Shown: piece after piece, positions 17,651-26,424 of the stretch
Layout of the letters: the number at the start of each line of letters is the position of its first letter
How positions within the stretch are numbered: position 1 is the first letter of the stretch
Source of the DNA: Brachybacterium ginsengisoli
GTDB lineage: Bacteria > Actinomycetota > Actinomycetes > Actinomycetales > Dermabacteraceae
NCBI RefSeq assembly: GCF_002407065.1
Contig: NZ_CP023564.1
Span: 992,001-1,056,000, forward strand
Direction of reading: 5' to 3'
Length of the DNA stretch: 64,000 bases
The notes under the pieces: model-generated
What the model was told of the DNA's origin: nothing
The model's input: the letters and a program-made list of their open reading frames with translations, nothing else
The model's database searches: none
Translations under genes and position numbers: made by a program

Positions 17651-18646
17651 TCAGCCCTGCGGGTGCGGGAAGGACGACCAGTCGGGCTCGCGCTTCTCCA
17701 GGAAGGCGTCGCGGCCCTCGGCGGCCTCGTCGGTCATGTACGCCAGGCGCGTCGCCTCCCCGGCGAAGACCTGCTGGCCCATCAGCCCGTCGTCGGCGAG
17801 GTTGAAGGCGAACTTCAGCATCCGGATCGCCTGCGGGGACTTCCGTGCGATGGTCGCCGCCATCTCGAGCGCGACGTCCTCGATCTCCTCGTGGTCCACC
17901 ACCCGGTTCACGGCGCCCCAGTCGTAGGCGTCCTGGGCGGAGTACTCCTCGGCGAGGAAGAAGATCTCCCGAGCCCGCTTCTGTCCCACCTGCTTGGCGA
18001 GGTAGGCGGAGCCGTAACCGCCGTCGAAGGAGCCCACGTTCGCGTCGGTCTGCATGAAGCGGGCGTGCTGGCGCGAGGCGATCGAGAGGTCGCTGACCAC
18101 GTGCAGGGAGTGTCCGCCACCCGCGGCCCAGCCGTTGACCAGGGAGATCACGACCTTGCCCATCGTGCGCATGAGGCGCTGCACCTCGAGGATGTGCAGG
18201 CGTCCGGAGGATCCGGTGCGCACCTGCGCGGTCTCGCCGTACTCCTGCTCCGCCGCGTACTCGTAGCCCGCTCGGCCGCGGATCCGCTGGTCGCCGCCGG
18301 AGCAGAAGGAGTGCCCGCCGTCCTTGGGGGAGGGGCCGTTGCCGGTGAGCAGGATGACGCCCACGCCGGTGTCGAGCCGGGCGTGGTCCAGCGCCCGGTA
18401 CAGCTCGTCGACGGTGTGCGGGCGGAAGGCGTTGCGCACCTCGGGCCGGTCGAAGGCGATCCGCACGGTGGGAAGGTCCCGCGCGGTCTGCCCGCCCTCG
18501 GAGGACTCGGTCCGCTCCACCGCACGGTGGTAGGTGATGTCGGTGAGGTCGGGCCCGCCGTGCTCCTGCGCGGGCACCTCCCGCCAGCGGCTCGGATCGA
18601 AGGTGTCGGAGACCCGACGGGGCGGCGAAGAGGGCGGGGTCGTCAT
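17651..18646 (-). CDS. menB: 1,4-dihydroxy-2-naphthoyl-CoA synthase MenB
   Basis: The 331-residue crotonase-fold enzyme cyclises o-succinylbenzoyl-CoA. The oxyanion-hole and substrate signatures are GGHSFCSGGDQRIRGRAGY and LVNGWAAGGGHSLHVVSDLSIAS, and the conserved DANVGSFDGGYGSAYLA and SPQAIRMLKFAFN segments are diagnostic for MenB among crotonases. The N-terminal 45 residues are an extension beyond the fold. It overlaps the upstream acetyltransferase by ATGA and is followed immediately by menE. Confidence 0.95.
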   Translation of the reverse strand: MTTPPSSPPRRVSDTFDPSRWREVPAQEHGGPDLTDITYHRAVERTESSEGGQTARDLPTVRIAFDRPEVRNAFRPHTVDELYRALDHARLDTGVGVILLTGNGPSPKDGGHSFCSGGDQRIRGRAGYEYAAEQEYGETAQVRTGSSGRLHILEVQRLMRTMGKVVISLVNGWAAGGGHSLHVVSDLSIASRQHARFMQTDANVGSFDGGYGSAYLAKQVGQKRAREIFFLAEEYSAQDAYDWGAVNRVVDHEEIEDVALEMAATIARKSPQAIRMLKFAFNLADDGLMGQQVFAGEATRLAYMTDEAAEGRDAFLEKREPDWSSFPHPQG

Positions 18647-19206
18647 GGTCCCCAGGGTAGTCCGGCGGTGTCGGGGACCGGATCCGTCCGGAGCCGGCCG
18701 TAGGTGAGCACGTCCACGCGCTCGTCGTCGATCAGGAACTTCCCCCGCTCGGTGCCCTCGTGCACGAAGCCCGCCGCCCGGGCCACCGCACCCGAGGCGA
18801 GATTGTTCGCCCGATGCCCGAGCTCGAGCCGTTCCAGGCCCCAGCCGCCGTCGGCCACCGGTCGGAGCGCGCGCTCTGCGACCGCGGCCGCCGCCCGAGC
18901 CCCGAGGCCCAGGCCGCGATGCTCCGCATGCAGCCAGTAGAAGAACCATCCGGAGCGGTTCTTCGGATCGACCGTGATCGCCACCAGGCCGACGAGGTGA
19001 TCCGAGCCGTCCGCGATCGCGGTCGCCCGACGGTCCGCGGCGAGCAGCCAGGCCACCTGCTCCTCCGCCTCGGCGGGAGTGGTCACGGTGCCCTGGCGCG
19101 CCATGTCGGCGGCGGAGCGGTGGGCGGCGAGGATCGCCGGCGCATCGGCCGCGCGCACCGGGCGCAGGTGGTGGTCGGGGGCGGCGGATGGGGTCGAGGA
19201 GATCAC
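18643..19206 (-). CDS. GNAT-family N-acetyltransferase
   Basis: This 187-residue protein has the GNAT fold of the RimJ/RimL type: LRPVRAADAPAILAAHRS, an acetyl-CoA-binding loop in HAEHRGLGLGARAAAAVAERAL (R/QxxGxG-like) and LELGHRANNLASGAVARAAGFVHEG. The acceptor is unknown. It is the promoter-proximal gene of the acetyltransferase-menB-menE operon, with a 4-bp overlap to menB, which suggests coupled expression but not necessarily a menaquinone role. GTG start at 19206. Confidence 0.85.
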   Translation of the reverse strand: MISSTPSAAPDHHLRPVRAADAPAILAAHRSAADMARQGTVTTPAEAEEQVAWLLAADRRATAIADGSDHLVGLVAITVDPKNRSGWFFYWLHAEHRGLGLGARAAAAVAERALRPVADGGWGLERLELGHRANNLASGAVARAAGFVHEGTERGKFLIDDERVDVLTYGRLRTDPVPDTAGLPWGP

Positions 19207-19331
19207 GCCCCATTCTCACCGGTCGGCCGGTGCAGGATTCCGTCGATGCCGTCCGGCGGCACGTCCGAGGCTTCATGGGATGGACATCTCCGGGCCGTCC
19301 GGGCTCCGTCGCGGCACGGCACCCTGTGGGC

Positions 19332-20375
19332 ATGACCGCTCCTCTCTCCCGCCGTGCCCTGCTCGCCGCCACCGCGATCTCCTCCGCGATGCTCCTGCCG
19401 TCCGCGGCGATCGCCGCACCCCATCGGGGCAGGGCCCCTCGATTCCGCGTCGCGATCGCCACCAATGAGCCCTGGGGCACCTACCACGTCAGGCCCCTGC
19501 TGGACGAGGTCGCATCCCGCGGCGGCACTATCCGCCAGGTGGTGCCCGACCTCGAGGGCATCGGCGCCGACGAGATCGTCCCGGTCAGCACCCTCGAGCA
19601 GCTCGACCCGTCGGGCCTCGACCTCCTGGTGGTCAGCGGTGCCACCGACTGGCCCGGACAGGTGGCGCGGGCGCTCCCCGACCTGCCGGTGATCGCCTCG
19701 AGCCTCGCGTACATGATGGCCGTCGAGGGCCCGCACGCCGCGGCTCTCCGCCCACGGCTGGTGAGGAGCACCGCGAGCTCCGAGGCCGAGGCCGAGACCT
19801 TCGCGGCGCACCTCGGGATCTCGGCTCCCGAGCTCCGCGTGGTGGGCATCCCCGAGCTCGACGACCTGCCGCAGCGCGCCCCGGAGCCGGGCACGGTGCT
19901 GGCGGTGACGTCGGTGACCCGCTCCGACACGACCGGCGGATCGGCACCGGGGACCGAGCTGCTGCTCGCCACCGCGCATGCCCTGGCGGACCAGGGGAGG
20001 AGGGTGCTGGTCGGGCTGCACCCGCGGGAGGACCGCTCGCTGTGGAGCGACTTCGAGATCGCGGAGGAGGGCACGCTCGCGGCGTCCGCACGCGCAGAGG
20101 CCGCCGTGGGCATCCCCGGATCCGTGTTCCCGAAAATCGCGGCCGTGGGCACACCGCTGGTGGGCATCCTGGGGGAGGGGCTCGAGGTCCCGGAGCACCT
20201 GCTCGACATCTGTGCGACCGCGTCCTCGCTCGAGGAGTCGCTGAGCGCCGTGGAGAGCGCCGAACCCGTGGACGGCCGGACTCTGCGCCGGGTGATCGGC
20301 CCGGTCGGGCGTGCCGGGGAGACGTACGCCCAGATCCTGTTCGCCGCCTCACAGTCGGTCCGCCGGGGCCGTTGA
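19332..20375 (+). CDS. Tat-exported protein with a GT-B glycosyltransferase-like C-terminal half, function unknown
   Basis: The 347-residue product begins MTAPLSRRALLAATAISSAMLLPSAAIAAPHRG: a twin-arginine signal peptide with a probable AxA cleavage site near residue 33. The mature part has two Rossmann-like halves. The second contains RRVLVGLHPREDRSLWSDFEI and AAVGIPGSVFPKIAAVGTPLVGILG, which resemble the donor-binding half of CDP-glycerol glycerophosphotransferases or UDP-GlcNAc 2-epimerases. Export of such a fold is unexpected because nucleotide-sugar donors are cytosolic. It lies between the acetyltransferase and menC without a clear ribosome binding site. The family assignment is inference from motif shape. 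Confidence 0.65.
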   Translation: MTAPLSRRALLAATAISSAMLLPSAAIAAPHRGRAPRFRVAIATNEPWGTYHVRPLLDEVASRGGTIRQVVPDLEGIGADEIVPVSTLEQLDPSGLDLLVVSGATDWPGQVARALPDLPVIASSLAYMMAVEGPHAAALRPRLVRSTASSEAEAETFAAHLGISAPELRVVGIPELDDLPQRAPEPGTVLAVTSVTRSDTTGGSAPGTELLLATAHALADQGRRVLVGLHPREDRSLWSDFEIAEEGTLAASARAEAAVGIPGSVFPKIAAVGTPLVGILGEGLEVPEHLLDICATASSLEESLSAVESAEPVDGRTLRRVIGPVGRAGETYAQILFAASQSVRRGR

Positions 20376-20415
20376 CCGGGGCGCCTGCGAGGTCACACCG
20401 GACGGGCCGTCTGAT

Positions 20416-20421
20416 TACGCT
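20416..20421 (+). promoter_or_regulatory. leaderless-type -10 for menC
   Basis: TACGCT, 6 nt before the ATG at 20428. Confidence 0.6.
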
Positions 20422-20427
20422 GGCCGC

Positions 20428-21405
20428 ATGCTGATCCCCTCCACCCTGCGCGACCTCGGCATCGACGACGCCCGGGCCTGGTCGATCCCCATGACCACCC
20501 GGTTCCGTCGGATCACCGAGCGCGACGGCCTGCTGCTGCACGGACCGGCCGGCTGGTCCGAGTTCTCCCCCTTCTGGGACTACGAGGCGACGGAGTCGGC
20601 GGCCTGGCTGCGCGCCGCGCTCGCCGACGCCACCGACGAACGCCCCGCCCCGCTGCGCCGGGAGGTCGAGGTCAACGTCACCATCCCCGTGGTGGCGCCC
20701 GTCCTCGCCCACCGGCTCGCGAGGGTCGGCGGGGCACGGACCGCCAAGATCAAGGTCGCCGATCCGGGATCCTCCCTCGAGGAGGACGCCGCGCGGCTCG
20801 AGGCGGTCCGCGACGCGATGGGCCCGGAGGCCCGGCTCCGCATCGACGCCAACGCCGCCTGGTCGCGCGACGAGGCGCTCGCGGCGCTGCCGGTGCTGGA
20901 CCGTGCGGCCGGCGGCCTCGAGTACGCCGAGCAGCCCTGCGCCGAGCTCGAGGACCTCGCGGCCGTGCGCCGAGCCCTCGACATCCCGATCGCCGCCGAC
21001 GAGTCGGTGCGTCGGGCCGAGGATCCGCTGCGGGTCGCGCGGGCCGAGGCCGCCGACATCCTGGTGATGAAGGTGCAGCCCCTCGGAGGGGTGCAGCGCT
21101 GCCTGGACCTCGCCGAGCAGACGGGCCTGCCGGTGGTCGTCTCCTCCGCGCTCGAGAGCAGCGTGGGCCTGGGGGCGGGGCTCGCGCTCGCCGCCGCGCT
21201 GCCCGATCTGCCCCACGCCTGCGGGCTCGGCACCGCGAGCCTGCTCACCGGCGACCTCGTCGAGCAGCCCCTGCACACCCGCGGCGGCCTGCTGCCCGTC
21301 GAACGGCGCGAACCCGCACCCGATCTGCTGGAGCGCCACGCCGCCTCCGACGAGCTCGCCGCCCGCTGGCAGGACCGCCTCGCCGCCTGCGCCGCACAGC
21401 TCTGA
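20428..21405 (+). CDS. menC: o-succinylbenzoate synthase MenC
   Basis: The 325-residue enolase-superfamily enzyme dehydrates SHCHC to o-succinylbenzoate. The first catalytic lysine is in TAKIKVAD (KxK, about residues 107-112). Metal ligands appear in RIDANAAW, EYAEQPC and IAADESVRR, and the second catalytic lysine in ILVMKVQPLGG. These match the actinobacterial MenC subgroup. The start at 20428 is fixed by a -10-like hexamer 6 nt upstream. Confidence 0.93.
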   Translation: MLIPSTLRDLGIDDARAWSIPMTTRFRRITERDGLLLHGPAGWSEFSPFWDYEATESAAWLRAALADATDERPAPLRREVEVNVTIPVVAPVLAHRLARVGGARTAKIKVADPGSSLEEDAARLEAVRDAMGPEARLRIDANAAWSRDEALAALPVLDRAAGGLEYAEQPCAELEDLAAVRRALDIPIAADESVRRAEDPLRVARAEAADILVMKVQPLGGVQRCLDLAEQTGLPVVVSSALESSVGLGAGLALAAALPDLPHACGLGTASLLTGDLVEQPLHTRGGLLPVERREPAPDLLERHAASDELAARWQDRLAACAAQL

Positions 21406-21422
21406 GGGACCCCTCCTCACGG

Positions 21423-21485
21423 CACCGCGCCGGCCGGAGTCACGGACGTGGGGGATCAGCGCACTCATTCCCCCGTGTTCGTGAC
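21423..21485. repeat. 63-bp intergenic repeat, copy 1 (menC-menD)
   Basis: Nearly identical (59/63) to 21517-21579. The core pairs GTGGGGGA with TTCCCCCGTG across an 8-12 nt loop, so it can fold into a hairpin in DNA or RNA. Confidence 0.85.
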
Positions 21486-21516
21486 ACTCGCGGGGTCGAG
21501 CGCCCAGCGCCCTCTG

Positions 21517-21579
21517 CACCGCGCCGGTCGGAGTGACGAACGTGGGGGATCAGCGCACTCATTCCCCCGTGCTCGTGAC
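21517..21579. repeat. 63-bp intergenic repeat, copy 2 (menC-menD)
   Basis: Direct repeat of 21423-21485 with 94-bp periodicity; the central 32 bp are identical and the four differences lie in the flanks. No start codon or promoter element inside the repeat suggests coding function. Confidence 0.85.
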
Positions 21580-21649
21580 ATCGGTGGGTGGTGGGCGGTG
21601 TCGGGCGGGGACGCCGTCTCGTCTCGGGCCCGGGCTCAGCGGGCGTGAC

Positions 21650-21655
21650 TATCCT
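21650..21655 (+). promoter_or_regulatory. leaderless-type -10 for menD
   Basis: TATCCT, 6 nt before the GTG at 21662. It decides the start, as no Shine-Dalgarno sequence is present. Confidence 0.6.
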
Positions 21656-21661
21656 GGCCGG

Positions 21662-23374
21662 GTGCATGAGTCAGCGGCCCCGTCACCCTCCCCGGCATGG
21701 ATCGACGCGCCGAGCCCCTCCGGCTCCGGGGCGGTCGACCAGTCGATCGCCCTGTGGAGCGCCCTGGCCTCGCTCGGGGTGAGGGACGCCGTGCTCGCGC
21801 CGGGCTCGCGCTCCGCGCCGCTGGTCTACGCGCTGGCCGCCGCCGAGGTGGGGGAGCGGATCCGCGCCCACGTGCGCATCGACGAGCGGGCCGCGGCGTT
21901 CACCGCGCTGGGCATCGGCCGCCACGGTCCGAGTCACCCGGCTGCGGTGGTCACCACCTCCGGCACCGCGACCGCGCATCTGCACGCGGCGGTGATGGAG
22001 GCCCACCACTCGCGGATCCCGCTGCTGGTGATCACCGCGGACCGCCCCGCCGAGCTGCGGGAGGTGGGGGCGAACCAGACCACCCGCCAGGCCGGCATGT
22101 TCCGCTCCCTGGCCCGCCTCGCGGTGGACCTCCCCGCCCCCACGGCGGAGCGCGCCACCCCGGTCGAGCTGCGCACCGCCGTCTCCACCGCGGCCAGGGC
22201 CTTCGCCGTCGCCGTCGCGGAGCATCCCGGGCCGGTCCACCTGAACCTCTCCTTCCGGGATCCGCTGGTGCCGCGACCGGCGCCGGATCTCTCGGACGGA
22301 CCCGGGCACACCCCGCCGGAGCGGATCGTGCTGACCCGCCGCGAGCGCCCCGCACCGCCGGCCGCGCACCCGGTCCCGGTCGACGCACGCACCGTGGTGG
22401 TCGCCGGGGACGGCGCCGGGCCGGCGGCCGCCGAGCTCGCCGCCCGTCACGGACTGCCGCTGCTGGCCGAGCCCAGCTCCGGTGCCCGCCACGGGCAGAG
22501 CCTGGTCCCGGGATACCCCGCGCTGCTGCGTGAGGTGATGTCCGATCCGGAGCATCCGCTGCGTCCCCGTCGGGTGATCGTGCTCGGTCACCCCACCCTC
22601 TCCCGCCCGGTGGTCGGTGCCCTGCTCGGAGCCGAGGATGTCGAGGTGGTCGTGGTCGACCCCCAGCTCGACTGGGCCGACGTGGCCCGTCGCGCGAGCG
22701 TCGTGGTCCCCGTCGCCGACGGGCAGGAGCAGGAGAGCCCCGACAGGGCGGACCGCGAGCAGCGCCTCGAGCAGTGGCGGGCGGGCGCCGCCGCCGCGAC
22801 CGCCGCGCTGCCGACCACCTGGCAGCAGCGCGCCGCGCTCGACGTCTGGGAGGTCTCGGGTCCTTCCGACGTGCTCGTGCTCGGCTCCTCGAGCCTGGTG
22901 CGCGACCTCGAGCAGCACGCCGGCCCCACCGAGGCACGGGTCATCGCGAACCGCGGCCTCGCCGGGATCGACGGCACCACCGCGATGGCAGGCGGTCTCT
23001 CCCTGGCGCGCGGCGCACGGACGGAGGGCGGCCGGGTGCGGCTGCTGGTGGGCGACCTGACCGCGCTGCATGACCTGACCGGACTGCTGATCGGGCCGGA
23101 GGAGGAGCGCCCGGAGCTGGACGTGATCGTCGTCGACGACGGCGGCGGTCGGATCTTCTCCGGTCTGGAGCACGCGGCCGCGCCGCCCGCCCTCCTGCGG
23201 CGCTTCTTCACCACCCCGCACGGGGCGGACATCGCAGCGGCCGCCCGTGCTCTCGGCGCGACGGCCCAGCAGCTGGCCCCGGACGAGCTGCCCGAGGCCC
23301 TCGCGGCGCCCGGTCAGGGTCTGCGGGTCCTGGTCGTCCAGCAGACACCCAGCACTGTCTCGACGAATTCTTGA
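21662..23374 (+). CDS. menD: SEPHCHC synthase MenD (thiamine diphosphate enzyme)
   Basis: The 570-residue ThDP enzyme condenses isochorismate with 2-oxoglutarate. The N-terminal domain shows VLAPGSRSAPL, the catalytic glutamate in RIDERAAAFTALGIGR and VVTTSGTATAHLHAAVMEA. Further on come ITADRPAELREVGANQTTRQ and the ThDP/Mg region NRGLAGIDGTTAMAGGLSLA ... LVGDLTALHDLTGLL ... VIVVDDGGGRIFSGLE. All three domains are present at normal family length. GTG at 21662 sits in leaderless geometry. The stop at 23374 abuts the protease gene. Confidence 0.95.
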   Translation: MHESAAPSPSPAWIDAPSPSGSGAVDQSIALWSALASLGVRDAVLAPGSRSAPLVYALAAAEVGERIRAHVRIDERAAAFTALGIGRHGPSHPAAVVTTSGTATAHLHAAVMEAHHSRIPLLVITADRPAELREVGANQTTRQAGMFRSLARLAVDLPAPTAERATPVELRTAVSTAARAFAVAVAEHPGPVHLNLSFRDPLVPRPAPDLSDGPGHTPPERIVLTRRERPAPPAAHPVPVDARTVVVAGDGAGPAAAELAARHGLPLLAEPSSGARHGQSLVPGYPALLREVMSDPEHPLRPRRVIVLGHPTLSRPVVGALLGAEDVEVVVVDPQLDWADVARRASVVVPVADGQEQESPDRADREQRLEQWRAGAAAATAALPTTWQQRAALDVWEVSGPSDVLVLGSSSLVRDLEQHAGPTEARVIANRGLAGIDGTTAMAGGLSLARGARTEGGRVRLLVGDLTALHDLTGLLIGPEEERPELDVIVVDDGGGRIFSGLEHAAAPPALLRRFFTTPHGADIAAAARALGATAQQLAPDELPEALAAPGQGLRVLVVQQTPSTVSTNS

Positions 23375-23397
23375 CCAGCGATGCTGATATGACTCCC

Positions 23398-24942
23398 ATG
23401 AACGACGAGAACGCTCCGCATCGGTTCCCCCAGGACGCCGCCGGCAGGTTCGACGGCGGCAGGTCGCACGAGGATCTCCCGCACGACGGCACGATCCCCC
23501 AGAGCGCGGCCGACGGCGGCCCGCCCACCGGCACCCCGGCAGGACCCGACGCGGCGCAGCCGGCGGCGTTCCCCGTCCAGGACGCCCCGACCGATCGGCT
23601 GGAACCGATGGGAGCCCCTGCGGGCACCGGCTGGTCCGCGGACCCGCCCCCCTCCACCTCCTCGGCTCCTGCCTGGAACGGAGCACCGACCGCGTACCCG
23701 ACCGCTCATCCGGCCGGTCCCGGCGGCCCGTCGGGCGTCGGGTCCCCGTCTCCGTTCGGACCGGACCTCGCGACAGCCTCGGCGACGCCTGCGGGACCCG
23801 CCGTCCCGGCGCCGCAGCGCCGCGGCCCCGGCTGGGGTGGGGTCGGCGCCCTGGTGGTCCTGGGGATGGTGCTCTCCAGCGGAGCGACCTTCGGCGGGGT
23901 GATGGCCTACGACCACTTCCTGGAGCCCGACCCGGTGGCGGCCTCCCAGCCCGCCTCCGACGGAGGCACCGACGCCCGGCCGGCGTCGGTCTCCACCGGG
24001 GAGACCCCGGACTGGTCCGCGGTCGCCGGCAAGGTCTCCTCGAGCGCCGTCGCGATCCAGGTGAGCACCAGCGGCGGCACCAGCCAGGGCACCGGCGTGG
24101 TCCTGGACGAGGAGGGCTCGGTCCTCACCAACAACCATGTCGTCGACGGGGCGCAGGCGGTCCAGGTCACCACCACGGAGGGAGCGAGCTACTCCGCGAC
24201 CGTGGTGGGCACCGATCCCACCACGGACCTCGCCGTGATCCGCCTGGACTCCCCGCCGGACGGCCTGGTGCCCGCGGTCTTCGCGGACTCCTCGAGCGTC
24301 GAGGTCGGTCAGCCGGCGATGGCGCTGGGCACCCCGCTCGGCCTCGAGAACACGGTCACCACCGGCATCATCTCCGCGGTCGATCGTCCGGTCACCGCCG
24401 GCGGCGAGCAGGGCGAGCAGGGCGGACAGTCCGAGGCGACCTACACCTCGGCCCTCCAGACCGACGCCGCGATCAACCCCGGGAACTCCGGCGGCCCGCT
24501 GGTGGACGCCGCCGGCCAGGTGATCGGCATCAACACCGCGATCGCCGGCATCCCCGGCGCCTCCGGACAGGCCGGGAGCATCGGGCTGGGCTTCGCGATC
24601 CCGTCCGACACCGCCATGATGATCGCCCGCCAGCTCCAGGAGGACGGCACCGCTGACCACGCCTTCCTCGGCGTGACCACCACGGACGGCACGACGTCCT
24701 CCGGGGACGCCACCCACAGCGGCGCCGAGGTGGTCAGCATCGAACCCGGCGGACCCGCCGCAGGGACCTCGCTGCGCGAGGGCGATCTCATCACCGGGGT
24801 GGACGACATCCCCGTCGGCGGCGCCGCGGCGCTGACCGGAGTGGTGCGCGGGATGGAGGTCGACTCGACCCATCACCTGGAGGTGGTGCGCGACGGCACC
24901 ACCCAGACGGTCGAGGTCACCCTCGCCCAGCGGCCCTCCTGA
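23398..24942 (+). CDS. membrane-anchored HtrA/DegP-like serine protease with PDZ domain
   Basis: The 514-residue protein has a proline-rich cytosolic N-terminus of about 145 residues, one transmembrane helix (GVGALVVLGMVLSSGATFGGVMAY), and an extracytoplasmic S1C protease domain. The catalytic triad is visible as NNHVVDG (His), TTDLAVIRL (Asp) and INPGNSGGPLV (Ser, about residue 363). A C-terminal PDZ domain (FLGVTTTDG ... GGPAAGTSLREGDLITGVDDIPV) follows. The family degrades or refolds damaged envelope proteins. The start is uncertain: TTG 23371 and ATG 23389 are in-frame alternatives and no good ribosome binding site discriminates them. Confidence 0.9.
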   Translation: MNDENAPHRFPQDAAGRFDGGRSHEDLPHDGTIPQSAADGGPPTGTPAGPDAAQPAAFPVQDAPTDRLEPMGAPAGTGWSADPPPSTSSAPAWNGAPTAYPTAHPAGPGGPSGVGSPSPFGPDLATASATPAGPAVPAPQRRGPGWGGVGALVVLGMVLSSGATFGGVMAYDHFLEPDPVAASQPASDGGTDARPASVSTGETPDWSAVAGKVSSSAVAIQVSTSGGTSQGTGVVLDEEGSVLTNNHVVDGAQAVQVTTTEGASYSATVVGTDPTTDLAVIRLDSPPDGLVPAVFADSSSVEVGQPAMALGTPLGLENTVTTGIISAVDRPVTAGGEQGEQGGQSEATYTSALQTDAAINPGNSGGPLVDAAGQVIGINTAIAGIPGASGQAGSIGLGFAIPSDTAMMIARQLQEDGTADHAFLGVTTTDGTTSSGDATHSGAEVVSIEPGGPAAGTSLREGDLITGVDDIPVGGAAALTGVVRGMEVDSTHHLEVVRDGTTQTVEVTLAQRPS

Positions 24943-24953
24943 GAGGCTGCGGG

Positions 24954-26252
24954 TCAGGCGCCGTGCTCGCCGCGCAGGGCCCGCAGCATCGGCCGGCACT
25001 TCGCGAGCGCCTCGGCATGCTCGGAGACCGCGTCGGAGGCCGCGACCAGGCCTCCGCCGGCCTGCAGCACCACGGTCCGCTCATCGACCAGATGCGCCAT
25101 CCGCAGGGCGATCGCCCACTGGCCGTCGCCCGCGGCGTCCATCCATCCCACCGGGGAGGCGTAGCCGCCGCGGTCGTGCGGCTCCAGGCGCGAGATGATC
25201 TCGTCGGCCCGCTCCCGGGGAGTGCCCGAGACGGCGGCCGAGGGATGCAGCCGGGAGGCGACGTCGAGGCTGGTGGCGCCGTTGCGCAGCCGGGCCGAGA
25301 CATCGGAGGCGAGGTGCTCCAGCCCGGGCAGGCGCAGCACGAACGGCTCGGGGGAGACCTCGAGCTCCTCGGCCAGGCCCTCCAGGCGCTCCACCACCGA
25401 GTCGACGGCGAAGGCGTGTTCCGAGAGCTCCTTGGAGTCGGAGCGGAAGGCGCGGCGGTCGACCTCGTCGAGCTCGCCGTCGTCGGCCACGGGCCGCGAG
25501 CCCGCGAGGACCCGGGAGAAGACCCGGCCGTCCTCGGTCTGCGCGAGCATCTCCGGGCTCGCGCCCACCACGTCCTCCAGGTGGTACACCCAGGTGCTGG
25601 GGTAGGCGCGTGCCAGACGGGTCAGCATCACGGCGGGGGAGACCGGCTCCGGCGTGCGCACGGTGGTCCGCTCGGAGAGCACCACCTTCTCGGCGCGCCC
25701 CTCGCGGATCTCCGACACCGCGGCTCGCACCAGGGCCTGGTACTCGTCGGGGGTGTGATCCGGCTCCACCTCGAGCGGCTCCTGCGTGGGGACCGGGGTG
25801 GGGGAGGAGGGGAACAGATCGCGCCAGGAGGTGGGCGGCGTCGGCTCCTCGTCGACCCCGACGACGGTGAGGAACGACTCCCCGTCGTGCACGCCCAGCA
25901 GCGCCCGCGGCACCATCAGGGTCGACGGCCGCTGCGAGGCATCGGCGTAGGAGAAGGAGCCCAGTGCGATCAGTCCGCTGGTGCGCACCCGCACCTCATC
26001 GTCCACGCGGGCGCGCGCGGCGAGATCACGGAAGGCGGCCCCGGCCGCCGCGAAGCGAAGCGGACCCACGGCGCTCACCGACCACGCCGTGCCCAGCGCC
26101 ACCATCCCCTGCCCATGGCGCAGCCAGGCACCGCTGACCTCGGCCGGGACGTGTCCCAGCAGGTCCACGTCCTCCTCGATGCGCAGGGTGCGGACGTGCA
26201 GCACCACCGGCGGCACGTCGGTGGCCTCGGAGGGCAGGAAGGTGGCAGACAT
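24954..26252 (-). CDS. menF: isochorismate synthase (MenF/EntC family)
   Basis: The 432-residue chorismate-utilising enzyme has the conserved C-terminal domain: EKVVLSERTTV, TWVYHLEDVVGASPEML, FSRVLAGSRPVADDGELDEVDRRAFRSDSKELSEHAF, then LHPSAAVSGTPRERADEII and DRGGYASPVGWMDAAGDGQWAIALRM, the last being the isochorismate-synthase version of the motif. It would make isochorismate for MenD, encoded nearby on the other strand; no siderophore genes are visible here, so a menaquinone role is favoured. ATG at 26252 follows CATAAT by 7 nt. It converges with the protease gene. Confidence 0.88.
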   Translation of the reverse strand: MSATFLPSEATDVPPVVLHVRTLRIEEDVDLLGHVPAEVSGAWLRHGQGMVALGTAWSVSAVGPLRFAAAGAAFRDLAARARVDDEVRVRTSGLIALGSFSYADASQRPSTLMVPRALLGVHDGESFLTVVGVDEEPTPPTSWRDLFPSSPTPVPTQEPLEVEPDHTPDEYQALVRAAVSEIREGRAEKVVLSERTTVRTPEPVSPAVMLTRLARAYPSTWVYHLEDVVGASPEMLAQTEDGRVFSRVLAGSRPVADDGELDEVDRRAFRSDSKELSEHAFAVDSVVERLEGLAEELEVSPEPFVLRLPGLEHLASDVSARLRNGATSLDVASRLHPSAAVSGTPRERADEIISRLEPHDRGGYASPVGWMDAAGDGQWAIALRMAHLVDERTVVLQAGGGLVAASDAVSEHAEALAKCRPMLRALRGEHGA

Positions 26253-26259
26253 CCTCGCC

Positions 26260-26265
26260 ATTATG
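26260..26265 (-). promoter_or_regulatory. leaderless-type -10 for isochorismate synthase
   Basis: CATAAT on the minus strand, 7 nt before the ATG at 26252. Confidence 0.55.
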
Positions 26266-26424
26266 CGACACCGGGCGGGTCCTCCGCCGTGACCCGCGTC
26301 CCGATCCCAGATGCGCAGGAGCACCCCGCCGAGGTGCGACCATGGACCGGCGACCTCCTCCCCGGGGCCGCCCCGGAGCCCGGTTCCGCGACCCCGCCGA
26401 GACCCTTCCCCTAGGAGCACGCGC

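Noticed and set aside
21440-21667. Small reverse frame with an internal peptide repeat (CHEHGGMSALIPHVR-like)
   Set aside because: The peptide repeat simply reflects the two 63-bp DNA repeats; there is no ribosome binding site and no plausible protein.
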